Shown here: one piece after another, positions 23,662 to 31,608 of the stretch
Numbering within the stretch: position 1 is the stretch's first letter
Layout: each line of letters begins with the position of its first letter
Origin: JAGQSZ01 sp049647585
GTDB lineage: Bacteria > Actinomycetota > Acidimicrobiia > Acidimicrobiales > Microtrichaceae
Reading direction: 5' to 3'
DNA length: 43,391 bases
NCBI GenBank assembly: GCA_049647585.1
Contig: JBARXY010000046.1
Coordinates: 1-43,391 of the forward strand
Position numbers and translations under genes: made by a program
Notes under the pieces: model-generated
The model's database searches: none
The model's input: the letters and a program-made list of their open reading frames with translations, nothing else
Told to the model about the DNA's origin: nothing

Positions 23662-23976
23662 GTGATCCTATTGACGCGACTGAATGGAACCAGGTTCGGT
23701 ATCAACGCCGACCTGATAGAGCGGGTCGAGACCACCGGCGACACCGTCGTGTGGTTGATCGACGGCACCCGGTTCGTGGTCTCGGAGTCTCCAGCGGCAG
23801 TTGTCGATGCAATCATCGACTTCCGGGGCAGGGTTCTGGCCAATGCAGAAATGGCTGTGACCGCCGCCGAGTCCGCCCAGGACGACTCCGATCGCTACGG
23901 GCCCGGTGAACGCGGGGCCCTACGACTCGTCGTCGAGTCGACCGGAACTGCCGACCACCAGGGCGAGGGCCGCTGA
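23662..23976 (+). CDS. flbD: FlbD family flagellar protein
   Basis: 104 residues from GTG 23662, chosen because GGAGG (23650-23654) lies seven bases upstream and the protein then begins MILLTRLNGTRFGINADLIE, exactly the FlbD/YlzI family opening. An ATG at 23644 would add six residues and cover that site. The family domain ends near residue 52 (AVVDAIIDFRG); the rest is a non-conserved tail. FlbD-family proteins are found beside motA in Gram-positive flagellar clusters; their molecular role is poorly understood. Here it starts the second long operon segment. Confidence 0.88.
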   Translation: MILLTRLNGTRFGINADLIERVETTGDTVVWLIDGTRFVVSESPAAVVDAIIDFRGRVLANAEMAVTAAESAQDDSDRYGPGERGALRLVVESTGTADHQGEGR

Positions 23977-23977
23977 G

Positions 23978-24787
23978 ATGGATCCAGTAACAATTCTCGG
24001 TGTCATCCTCATCGTCGTCGGCGTCTTTGTCGGCGCGTTGCTCAAGGGGCTATCACCGGTCGCCTTCTTCACCATCCCGGCCGCGTTTCTGATCGTGTTC
24101 CTACCTACCTTCGGTGCGGCGTTCATGGGATCGACCATGGAGGACGTCCGCGCCTTCCCGCGGCTGTTCAAGAAGTTCGTCGGCCGCCAGCGTCAGCCGG
24201 ACCCCGACGTGTTGATAACGCAGATCGTTTCGCTCGGTGAGCGGGCGCGTCGTGAGGGACTGTTGGCCCTCGAGGACGAGGTCGCGGCAATCGAGGAGCC
24301 GTTCCTTCGTCGGGGTCTACAGATGGCCGTGGACGGGGCCGACCCGGAGACCGTCGAGGAAATCATGGACACCGAGATCAGAGGCATGCAGGCCCGACAC
24401 CGCCAGGGCGCCAAGCTGATCTCGTCGATGGGTATCTACGCTCCGACGTTCGGGATCATCGGTGCCGTGGTCGGTCTGATCGTCACCCTCGGCAAGCTCG
24501 ACAACCCGGCTGAACTGGGCCACGGAATCGCGGCAGCGTTCATCGCGACGTTCTGGGGTGTCTTCCTCGCCAACGGAATCTTCCTGCCCTGGTCGAATCG
24601 ACTTGTGCGCCTCTCGGGTGAGGAGGTCGCCCAGAAGCGGCTACTCGTCGAAGGCGTCCTGGCGGTCCAGTCGGGATTCAACCCCCGGATGCTCGACGAT
24701 CTGATGCGCAGCCACCTTCCTCCGAGCCGGCGGGGCGAGTCCTCGACGGTCAAATCGGCCGGCGTGACGGAGAAGAAGAGTGCGTAA
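23978..24787 (+). CDS. motA: Flagellar motor stator protein MotA
   Basis: 269 residues from ATG 23978, one base after the flbD stop. The open frame continues upstream to 23906, but that part lies over flbD. Four transmembrane helices are visible (residues ~4-22, 28-50, 148-170, 180-202). The conserved proline is in GIYAPTFGIIGAVVGLI (Pro156), and the cytoplasmic loop carries the charged stretch GERARREGLLALEDE (87-101) that contacts FliG. MotA and MotB form the ion-driven stator. Whether it uses H+ or Na+ cannot be read from the sequence with certainty. Confidence 0.95.
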   Translation: MDPVTILGVILIVVGVFVGALLKGLSPVAFFTIPAAFLIVFLPTFGAAFMGSTMEDVRAFPRLFKKFVGRQRQPDPDVLITQIVSLGERARREGLLALEDEVAAIEEPFLRRGLQMAVDGADPETVEEIMDTEIRGMQARHRQGAKLISSMGIYAPTFGIIGAVVGLIVTLGKLDNPAELGHGIAAAFIATFWGVFLANGIFLPWSNRLVRLSGEEVAQKRLLVEGVLAVQSGFNPRMLDDLMRSHLPPSRRGESSTVKSAGVTEKKSA

Positions 24788-25646
24788 ACGTCGCTCCCAC
24801 GCCGATGACGACCACGAGGAGCACGTCAATCACGAGGCGTGGGTGATCCCGTACGCGGACATGCTCACCCTGCTGATGGGGCTGTTTCTGGTGCTCTGGG
24901 CCATCGGCAACGAGGATCTCGCGAAGATGAAGGAGTTCAGCGAGAGCTTCCGGTCCGAGGTGGGAATCGTCCAGAAGGGCGGTCCCGGAATGGGTCCGGG
25001 CGACGGAGCGGGGTCTGCTCCTACCGACGAGAAGCTGCCCGAGGAGAAGTCGCCCGAAGAGAAGCTCACGAAGGGTCAACTTGAAAAGGCCGGCCAAGCC
25101 CTCGACAGGGAAGCAGCAGCACTTGCTGCTGCGAAGGGCGAGAGCCAACAACTGACCCAGGCGGAGTCGATCATTCGTGAGCGTGCAGCAGCCGCAGGAG
25201 TCAGCGCCGCAATCAGCTTCCGCAGGGAGGACCGAGGGCTCATCGTGAGCATCGTCAGCGACGACGTGCTCTTCGGACCTGGGTCGGCCGACCTGCGGGC
25301 CGACGGTCGGGTGGCGCTCGATGTTCTGGCAGGAGCGCTCAACGAGTTGCCCAACCGGATATCGATCGAGGGTCACACCGACAACATCCCGATTTCCAAC
25401 GCGAAGTTCCCGTCCAACTGGGAGCTCTCGACGGCCCGGGCTGGAACGGTGCTGCGCTATCTGGTCGACTCCCACGGCCTGGACAAGACCAAGCTCGTGG
25501 CCGGTGGCTACGCCGAGCAGCGCCCGTTGGAACCCAACGAAACCGTCGAGGGTCGGGCAAGGAACCGCCGGGTCGACATAGCGGTACTTTCCTCGGCGGC
25601 TTCGCCAGCAGTTCCGACGACCGCTGGTGAGGTCGCCGGCGGGTGA
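24780..25646 (+). CDS. motB: Flagellar motor stator protein MotB
   Basis: 288 residues from GTG 24780, overlapping motA by eight bases. A single transmembrane helix near residues 23-43 (IPYADMLTLLMGLFLVLWAI) contains the essential ion-binding aspartate, Asp27. After a linker with a charged PEEKSPEEKL stretch, the C-terminal OmpA-like peptidoglycan-binding domain (~155-275) has IEGHTDNIPISNAKFPSNWE and ARNRRVDIAVL. MotB anchors the stator to the cell wall. The 64-bp gap to fliM (from 25711) leaves no room for fliL. Confidence 0.95.
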   Translation: MRKRRSHADDDHEEHVNHEAWVIPYADMLTLLMGLFLVLWAIGNEDLAKMKEFSESFRSEVGIVQKGGPGMGPGDGAGSAPTDEKLPEEKSPEEKLTKGQLEKAGQALDREAAALAAAKGESQQLTQAESIIRERAAAAGVSAAISFRREDRGLIVSIVSDDVLFGPGSADLRADGRVALDVLAGALNELPNRISIEGHTDNIPISNAKFPSNWELSTARAGTVLRYLVDSHGLDKTKLVAGGYAEQRPLEPNETVEGRARNRRVDIAVLSSAASPAVPTTAGEVAGG

Positions 25647-25710
25647 CCTGAGGCTCGTTTCCGGACAATTTTCAGCGAATGCTCACAACTGGCCCGGCGC
25701 GTCCGAAGTT

Positions 25711-26676
25711 ATGGGTGTGCCGCCCAAAGCGAACCTGTTAGCCGGAAAAGAGATCAACCCGTCACGAAAGACGCCGCCGCGGGCCCGAAAGTTCGATTTT
25801 CGTCGACCGAACAAGCTCAATCGCGATCATCTGCGCAACCTCCAGATGATCCACGAGACGTATGCAGGACAGTTGTCGACCCTGTTGTCGTCGAGTCTGC
25901 GCTCGGTTTGCTCGTTCACGGTCGAATCCATGGAGGAGATCTCCTACGGGGAGTTCGTCCGTGGAATTTCGGTTCCGACCCACCTGTCAATCCTCTCCCT
26001 CGACCCACTCCCCGGAGTCGGGCTGTTCCACCTGTCGATCGACGGGGCGATGGCGATCGTCGAGATGCTTCTCGGCGGCAGTGGAGACGGTCCCCATCCG
26101 CACCGTGCGCTGACCGACATCGAAGCGAGCCTGGTCAGAACGATCACCGAGCGGTCTCTGCCGGAGCTCCGCTCAGCTTTCGAGCCCGTTGTCGAATTGA
26201 ATCCGCGGATCGTCGGTACCGAGTCGAACCCGCAGTTCGCGCGCCTCGCGTCTCCCTCGGAGATGGTCGTGCTCGTCAACTTCAAGCTGAGCATCGGCGG
26301 GGTCGTCAAGACGTCTGCGTCGCTGTGCTACCCGTACACGACCATCCAGCCGCTGCTCGGCGACATGGTCGGCCATAGCGGTCCACTGACCGTGGGCAAG
26401 GGTGATCTGAGCGATATCCGCGAGCGACTGGCGGGGCGTCTGCATGACGTTCCGGTCGACTTCTCGGTGGCCTTCCAGCCGGTATCCCTGCGGAGCCGCG
26501 AGATTCTCAGCTTGGAGGTGGGCGACATCCTCACCCTCAACCATCCCAGTGACGAACTGCTTACCGCGAATGTCGACAATGTTGCGCTCTTCACCATCAG
26601 GCCCGCGCGCAAGGGCAAAAAGGTCGCTGCCCAAGTGGTCGCGCCAATCAATCGATCAACACCGGAGAACCGATGA
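25711..26676 (+). CDS. fliM: Flagellar motor switch protein FliM
   Basis: 321 residues from ATG 25711; GTG 25627 would extend it over the motB end. The core is clear: FDFRRPNKLNRDHLRNLQMI, then EEISYGEFVRGISVPTHLS, and the SpoA-type C-terminal domain with VGDILTLNHPSDE. FliM is the middle layer of the C ring. The expected N-terminal CheY-P-binding motif (L-S-Q-x-E-I-D-x-L-L) is absent; the N-terminus reads MGVPPKANLLAGKEINPSRK. No che gene is in the window. The stop overlaps fliN as ATGA. Confidence 0.93.
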   Translation: MGVPPKANLLAGKEINPSRKTPPRARKFDFRRPNKLNRDHLRNLQMIHETYAGQLSTLLSSSLRSVCSFTVESMEEISYGEFVRGISVPTHLSILSLDPLPGVGLFHLSIDGAMAIVEMLLGGSGDGPHPHRALTDIEASLVRTITERSLPELRSAFEPVVELNPRIVGTESNPQFARLASPSEMVVLVNFKLSIGGVVKTSASLCYPYTTIQPLLGDMVGHSGPLTVGKGDLSDIRERLAGRLHDVPVDFSVAFQPVSLRSREILSLEVGDILTLNHPSDELLTANVDNVALFTIRPARKGKKVAAQVVAPINRSTPENR

Positions 26677-27650
26677 ACCAGCTTGACACCCGGACCGAAA
26701 CCTCCGGCGACGCAACCGACGAGGAGCGGACCACTCCCGCCACCACGACGGGGCCCACGACGACCGAGAGTCTGCTCGCCGAGGCGTCGACGCTCGCCGC
26801 GGCGGTTGGTGAGGCGCTCAACGGTGAGCTCACGGATGGTCAGCTTGAAATCGGACCAGCCGACGTCCAGCTCGACACGAGCGACATGACACCTGGGTCC
26901 GGTGTCCACGGCGTCATCACGTCTCTCAAGGGCGGTCCGGTCAGTCGCATCGTGATGATGGTCGATGACGAGGTTCAGCGGATGCTCGAATCGGCCCACG
27001 TCGAAAAGCTCGCGTCACAGTCGGACACCGATGTCGAGCCTGTGGATTCGCCCGACAGCACCGAGGCCCGGAGTGCCTGGTTGGCGATCGTGGCCGACCC
27101 GATGGAACGGTGGGCACGACTCAACAAGGCGACATTGGACTCGGCGCTGCCGATCGAGAACTCCCGGCAGGTCGATCATCTTCTGCTCGGACAGGGCCTG
27201 GTCATCGTGGCCGTGGGGCTGTTCCTCGATGGTCGTCACGTCGGATCGCTGGCTCTCGCCGGTTTCGAACGAAGCCAGCCTTCATCGAGTCCTGCCTCGA
27301 CGTCCGCTCCGGCCGACGCCTCGTCGGTCGAAACCACACCGGTCGGTGCCTACGAGCCCGAGTTCGAAGAACTGGAGCCTCTGCGGTCGGTCGAGAAGCC
27401 ATTGGGCGCCGCTCTGTCACGTCTGGCTGATGTCGAGATGCTGGTAACCGCCGAACTGGGTCGGACGAGGATGAACGTCTCGGAGTTGTTGACGCTCGGC
27501 CCCGGCTCGATCATCGAACTCGACAGAGCCGCCGGCAGTCCGGTCGACCTTCTGGTCAACAACACGCTCATCGCCCGTGGCGAAGTTGTCGTGGTGGACG
27601 AGGAATACGGCGTCCGACTGACCGAGATAGTCGGTCCGGTCGAGTCCTGA
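26673..27650 (+). CDS. fliN: Flagellar motor switch protein FliN with long N-terminal region
   Basis: 325 residues, far longer than FliN alone (~100-140). The C-terminal SpoA/FliN domain (~248-320) is clear: LADVEMLVTAELGRTRMNVS, then LGPGSIIELDR and GEVVVVDEEYGVRLTEI. The first ~190 residues contain a domain with GVHGVITSLKGGPVSRIVMM and VIVAVGLFLDGRHVGSLALA that vaguely resembles the CheC-like half of FliY, though I cannot confirm it; an acidic Ser/Pro linker follows. So this may be a FliY-type protein. FliN is the lowest C-ring layer and an export docking site. Confidence 0.88.
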   Translation: MNQLDTRTETSGDATDEERTTPATTTGPTTTESLLAEASTLAAAVGEALNGELTDGQLEIGPADVQLDTSDMTPGSGVHGVITSLKGGPVSRIVMMVDDEVQRMLESAHVEKLASQSDTDVEPVDSPDSTEARSAWLAIVADPMERWARLNKATLDSALPIENSRQVDHLLLGQGLVIVAVGLFLDGRHVGSLALAGFERSQPSSSPASTSAPADASSVETTPVGAYEPEFEELEPLRSVEKPLGAALSRLADVEMLVTAELGRTRMNVSELLTLGPGSIIELDRAAGSPVDLLVNNTLIARGEVVVVDEEYGVRLTEIVGPVES

Positions 27651-27671
27651 TCGTCAGAGCCCCGAACCGTC

Positions 27672-28199
27672 ATGGCTGACCAACCGTCCACCTTCATGCT
27701 GATGCTGCGCCTCGGGCTATCCCTGGGCCTGGTACTCGCGCTGGTCGGCGGTATCACCTGGGTCCTACGCAGGCGCGGACTCCTCGCCGGGGGACTGGGC
27801 GGAAAGTCGACCGGACGGCTCCAGATCCTGGATCGGAAGTCGCTCAACAAGCACGCATCGCTGGTTGTTGCACGGGTGGGAGACACCTCGGTGCTCCTGG
27901 GAGTAACCGAACAGAACGTCACCGTACTCAGCGACTCGGACGGCCTCGGAGCCGGGTGGTACGCCCCAGCGGGAACGGCGACACCCCACGAACAGCCGGC
28001 AGAGATCAAGCCGGCAGAGATCAAGCCGGCCGAAACCGAACCAGCAGGGATCAAGCCGACAGGGAGCAAGCCAGCAGAGATCAAGATTGTGGGGGCCCGA
28101 AGGACCGGGACCCCGGTGAGCACAAAAGCTGTGGCCACCGACTCGACAGGGATGAGCTTCGTTGAAGCTCTGAGGGAACTGACCGTACGTCGCTCCTGA
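27672..28199 (+). CDS. fliO: Flagellar export protein FliO
   Basis: 175 residues. One transmembrane helix at residues ~9-32 (MLMLRLGLSLGLVLALVGGI) is followed by the small FliO cytosolic domain: GRLQILDRKSLNKHASLVVA, then VLLGVTEQNVTVL. The C-terminal third is six tandem five-residue units (PAEIK and variants) encoded by a 15-bp repeat. FliO helps assemble the FliP ring of the export gate. Position between fliN and fliP is conserved in flagellar clusters and supports the call. Confidence 0.88.
   Translation: MADQPSTFMLMLRLGLSLGLVLALVGGITWVLRRRGLLAGGLGGKSTGRLQILDRKSLNKHASLVVARVGDTSVLLGVTEQNVTVLSDSDGLGAGWYAPAGTATPHEQPAEIKPAEIKPAETEPAGIKPTGSKPAEIKIVGARRTGTPVSTKAVATDSTGMSFVEALRELTVRRS
27996..28085. 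repeat. 15-bp in-frame tandem repeat in fliO, six copies
   Basis: Units of 15 bp start at 27996, 28011, 28026, 28041, 28056 and 28071. The first two are identical (CCGGCAGAGATCAAG) and the others are diverged. They encode PAEIK, PAEIK, PAETE, PAGIK, PTGSK, PAEIK in the cytosolic tail of FliO. Confidence 0.92.
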
Positions 28200-28212
28200 G
28201 CGCCCAATTCGA

Positions 28213-29193
28213 GTGAGACTTCAACTTTCAAATCGACACAAGATCATCTGGGTCGTCATCGGCATCACAACCTTGCTTTTGTGGGGTGGTTCGAGCGCCG
28301 TGTCTGCCCAGACCGACCCCTCCGGTACGGGCAACAGCTCTTCGTCGGCGACCCTGGATCCACCTCCGGCCGCCCCTGAGCCGATCGCCCCGGTAGCGGG
28401 TACACCCGGAGCTGAAACCCCCGGTGCCGACACCACTGGCGCCAACCCGCTCGACGGTCTTCTGGACGGCGAGCCCGGACCGGCCAAGAAGGACGACAAG
28501 GGCGACGATTCCGGCAAGCTCGAGGTGAACATCGATCTCGGTCAGGGCACCGGAAAAGAAGTTCCCAGTCGCACTGTGACGATAATTCTCGGACTGACGG
28601 TTCTGGCCGTTGCACCGTCGTTGCTCATCATGATGACGAGCTTCACCCGCATGGTCGTGGTCCTGTCACTGACCCGCAACGCCCTCGGTGTGCAGTCGAT
28701 CCCGCCGAACCAGGTCCTGGTCGGCTTGGCGATGTTCCTGACCTTCTTCGTCATGGCGCCCGTGCTCACCCAGGTGAACGACACTGCGCTGCAGCCCTAC
28801 CTCAACGGTGACATCACCCAGTCCCAGGCCCTCAAAGAGGCTGAGGGGCCCATCAAGTCGTTCATGCTCGCAAACACCCGCAGTTCGGACTTGGGGATGA
28901 TGGTCTCGATGCAGGGCGGCGAGAAGCCCGAAAGCGCCGAGAAGACCTCGCTGATTGCGGTGATCCCGGCGTTCGTTCTGTCAGAGCTGCGTTCTGCGTT
29001 CATCATCGGAATCGTCTTGTTCGTTCCCTTCGTGATCCTCGACCTGGTCGTCTCGGCGGTGCTCATGTCGCTGGGAATGATGATGCTCCCGCCGGTATTC
29101 ATCTCGCTGCCGCTCAAGTTGCTCGTGTTCGTCATGGTTGATGGCTGGGCGCTGACGGTACAGGCGCTCGTATCGAATTATCGGACTGGCTGA
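28213..29193 (+). CDS. fliP: Flagellar type III export gate protein FliP
   Basis: 326 residues from GTG 28213. A signal-peptide-like start (VVIGITTLLLWGGSSAVSAQ, ending near residue 33) is followed by a ~70-residue proline/glycine-rich extension absent from short FliPs. The core starts near residue 118: LTVLAVAPSLLIMMTSFTRM, then LGVQSIPPNQVLVGLAMFLT and the C-terminal helices with LPLKLLVFVMVDGWAL. FliP forms the pentameric core of the export gate with FliQ and FliR. The stop shares its A with the fliQ ATG (TGATG). Confidence 0.95.
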   Translation: MRLQLSNRHKIIWVVIGITTLLLWGGSSAVSAQTDPSGTGNSSSSATLDPPPAAPEPIAPVAGTPGAETPGADTTGANPLDGLLDGEPGPAKKDDKGDDSGKLEVNIDLGQGTGKEVPSRTVTIILGLTVLAVAPSLLIMMTSFTRMVVVLSLTRNALGVQSIPPNQVLVGLAMFLTFFVMAPVLTQVNDTALQPYLNGDITQSQALKEAEGPIKSFMLANTRSSDLGMMVSMQGGEKPESAEKTSLIAVIPAFVLSELRSAFIIGIVLFVPFVILDLVVSAVLMSLGMMMLPPVFISLPLKLLVFVMVDGWALTVQALVSNYRTG

Positions 29194-29462
29194 TGACGGA
29201 TACAGAGGTGATCCAAATCGGCCTGGACGCCATGATCCTGGCGCTGAAGCTTGGTGGTCCGATACTGATGGTGACCCTGGGGATCGGCCTTGCCGTCGGT
29301 CTGGTCCAGTCCGTTACCCAGCTCCAGGAACAGACCCTGACGTTCGTCCCCAAGTGTTTCGGGGTCGCAGTGGTGATCCTGGTGGGAGGGGCCTGGATGC
29401 TCCAGTCGGTGGTGTCGTTCACCGCGGACCTTTTCGCCCGTCTGCCTCAGCTGTTGGGCTGA
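29193..29462 (+). CDS. fliQ: Flagellar type III export gate protein FliQ
   Basis: 89 residues with two transmembrane helices, the standard FliQ form. The helices contain MILALKLGGPILMVTLGIGL and VVILVGGAWMLQSVVSFTAD, with the conserved linker QSVTQLQEQTLTFVPK between them. FliQ packs around FliP/FliR in the export gate. It is coupled to fliP by TGATG and lies one base before the fliR ATG. Confidence 0.95.
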   Translation: MTDTEVIQIGLDAMILALKLGGPILMVTLGIGLAVGLVQSVTQLQEQTLTFVPKCFGVAVVILVGGAWMLQSVVSFTADLFARLPQLLG

Positions 29463-29463
29463 C

Positions 29464-30222
29464 ATGGACCTGATCGTCGACCCGGCGCAGGCAACGAGCT
29501 TCGTGATGGCCGCGACGAGAATCATCGCGTTCCTCCTCATTGCGCCACCGTTCTCGGGCGGCGGCGTTCCGGTTCGGATCAAGGTCGGACTATCAGCGGT
29601 GCTCGCCCTGTTGGTGACGCCGCGTCTGGCGCTTACCGTCGGTGAGGTCGACACAGCCATGCTGATCGCCGGTGTCGTCTACCAGGCAGCGATGGGTGTC
29701 GCCCTGGGGTTCATCGTCATGTTGTTGTTCTCGGCTGTGCAGGCGGCGGGGCAGCTGATCGACTTCAGTTCGGCGCTGTCGAGCGCAGCGGTTTTCGACC
29801 CCTTCGCCCAGACCGGTCTTTCGCCGATGGCGCGGATCTACCAGATGCTGGCAACGCTGTTGCTCTTCACCAGCGGGGGATACCTGCTCTTCATCGGAGG
29901 ACTGCTCCGTAGCTTCGACGCTGCGCCGATGTCCGGGTTCCGGGTCGACCGGATCGGCCAAGTACTGACCGAAGGAATGGGGAACTTCTTTGTCGCGGCG
30001 CTGCAGATAGGGCTGCCGCTTCTGGCGGCGCTGTTCATGGCCGAATTGCTACTCGGACTGCTGGCAAAGGCCGCACCGCAGATGAACATGCTCGTCCTGG
30101 GCTTCGGAACCAAGAGCCTGATTCTGTTGGGCTTCGGTGGTCTGGCGCTGGCGATGCTGCCGCGGGCGGTCGAGATGATCGTGGACATGTCGATGCGCGG
30201 CATGGCCGCCGTGGCGGGCTGA
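29464..30222 (+). CDS. fliR: Flagellar type III export gate protein FliR
   Basis: 252 residues with about six hydrophobic segments. The family block RIIAFLLIAPPFSGGGVPVR (residues ~15-34) and GQLIDFSSALSSAAVFDPFA (~97-116) match FliR. The C-terminal helices with NMLVLGFGTKSLILLGFGGL are typical. FliR completes the FliP5-FliQ4-FliR1 gate. It precedes flhB with a 28-bp gap containing AGGCGG. Confidence 0.94.
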   Translation: MDLIVDPAQATSFVMAATRIIAFLLIAPPFSGGGVPVRIKVGLSAVLALLVTPRLALTVGEVDTAMLIAGVVYQAAMGVALGFIVMLLFSAVQAAGQLIDFSSALSSAAVFDPFAQTGLSPMARIYQMLATLLLFTSGGYLLFIGGLLRSFDAAPMSGFRVDRIGQVLTEGMGNFFVAALQIGLPLLAALFMAELLLGLLAKAAPQMNMLVLGFGTKSLILLGFGGLALAMLPRAVEMIVDMSMRGMAAVAG

Positions 30223-30250
30223 GTCATGCACAACCAGGCGGTCCGCCATA

Positions 30251-31462
30251 GTGGGTGAGGACAAGAGTCAGAAGACAGAGGCCCCCACCCCCAAGCGCAA
30301 GAAGGAGATGCGCAAGAAGGGTCAGGTGGCCAAGAGCGCGACCTTGGTGTCGTGGGTGTCGCTGCTGGCAGCGACCTATCTGTTGCCGATGGTGGCATCG
30401 AACATCGGGGACCTGCTGGGCGAGGGGGTCCGCAGCATCTCCGATGTGGCGGCGTCGCCGGAACCGGAAACTCTTCTTCAGGTGTCGACGACGCTGTTCA
30501 AGCAGTCCTTCATGGCCATTGCACCGTTGCTGCTCGGCGCGGCGCTACTCGGTCTGGTCGGCAACCTCGCACAGGTCGGTTTCATATTCACCACTGGGCC
30601 CCTCAAACCCAAGTTCGAACGGGTCAGTCCCTCGAAGGGCATCAAGCGGATCTTCTCGGTCAAGTCCCTGTGGGAGACCGGCAAGCAGATACTGACCATG
30701 GGCGTGATACTCGCGGTGGCGATACCGAGCGTCATCAGAATCATCCATTCGATGATGGGTTCGACCTGGGGGCTAGGTCCGGCGCTTTCTGAACTCTTCG
30801 CGTCCATCATGGGTCTGGTCCAGATGGTCGCAGCGGTCGGTTGCCTCATCGGTGGCGCCGACTTCGCCTGGCAGCGTTACAGCCTCAAACGCGACAGCCG
30901 GATGACGAAGGAAGAAATCAAGCGTGAAGCGCGTGAGTCCGAGGGAGACCCCCATCTGAAGGCCAAGCTTCGCTCCAATCAGATGGCGATGGGACGTAAT
31001 CGCATGCTCGCCTCGATCAATACAGCCGACGTGATCATCACCAACCCGACACATTTCGCCGTGGCACTTGCCTATGACCCGACGAAGGGCGCTCCAAGAG
31101 TGGTCGCCCGGGGAGCGGACTCCATGGCGGCAAAGATCCGTGAGCACGGCGCGGCGGCCAAGGTTCCGATGGTCGAATCGCCGCCACTGGCTCGGGTCCT
31201 CTATCGCTCCTGCCGGGTCGATGACGAGATTCCCGCAGGGTTGTTCCAGGCGGTCGCGACGGTGCTGGCGTTCGTGCGCCGAGTCGAGCGCCGCGCCAGC
31301 ACGGCCAGGACCGCCGGGGACGCAATGGCTCTGCCGCTTCCCGACACATGGACCCCGGCGGGGGAGGACCCCGAGACCTCACTGACCCGAACCAGGCGCC
31401 GTAATCCGAAGCGTGCCCGCAGGCGTCCAACCCGCCACACGGTCTCGGCAGGCACCTCATGA
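30251..31462 (+). CDS. flhB: Flagellar export switch protein FlhB
   Basis: 403 residues from GTG 30251. It opens with the FlhB signature DKSQKTEAPTPKRKKEMRKK and has four transmembrane helices (~29-50, 88-112, 147-165, 187-203). The autocleavage motif NPTH is at residues 265-268 in ITNPTHFAVAL, in the expected place. Cleavage lets FlhB switch from rod/hook to filament substrates under FliK control. The C-terminal ~45 residues are an Arg-rich extension (TRTRRRNPKRARRRPTRHTV) not seen in standard FlhB. Its stop overlaps the small ORF at 31459 as ATGA. Confidence 0.95.
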   Translation: MGEDKSQKTEAPTPKRKKEMRKKGQVAKSATLVSWVSLLAATYLLPMVASNIGDLLGEGVRSISDVAASPEPETLLQVSTTLFKQSFMAIAPLLLGAALLGLVGNLAQVGFIFTTGPLKPKFERVSPSKGIKRIFSVKSLWETGKQILTMGVILAVAIPSVIRIIHSMMGSTWGLGPALSELFASIMGLVQMVAAVGCLIGGADFAWQRYSLKRDSRMTKEEIKREARESEGDPHLKAKLRSNQMAMGRNRMLASINTADVIITNPTHFAVALAYDPTKGAPRVVARGADSMAAKIREHGAAAKVPMVESPPLARVLYRSCRVDDEIPAGLFQAVATVLAFVRRVERRASTARTAGDAMALPLPDTWTPAGEDPETSLTRTRRRNPKRARRRPTRHTVSAGTS

Positions 31463-31608
31463 TCTTCGAAAAGCCCTCATCTGGCACGTCGGACTGCCGA
31501 TTGATCACCGATCGGAGCAATCCGACCAGAACTGAGACCTCACGCACGATGCAACGAGGTGCCTCGAGCACGGATGCCGAGTTTCCGCGAATGGGACATG
31601 ACATCTAA
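31459..31608 (+). CDS. Possible 49-codon ORF bridging flhB and flhA
   Basis: ATG 31459 overlaps the flhB stop as ATGA, the junction type used throughout this operon. The frame runs 49 codons to TAA 31606-31608, which overlaps ATG 31598, a candidate flhA start. The peptide begins MIFEKPSSGTSDCRL and is polar with no domain. It may be a coupling ORF that carries ribosomes from flhB to flhA, or only a chance open frame. It also covers an imperfect hairpin at 31488-31526. Confidence 0.35.
   Translation: MIFEKPSSGTSDCRLITDRSNPTRTETSRTMQRGASSTDAEFPRMGHDI
31488..31526. other. Imperfect hairpin in the flhB-flhA gap
   Basis: GTCGGA (31488-31493) pairs with TCCGAC (31521-31526), and inside it CCGAT (31497-31501) pairs with ATCGG (31511-31515). 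The structure is broken by internal loops. It could slow ribosomes or RNA polymerase ahead of flhA, but it is weak evidence on its own. Confidence 0.35.
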
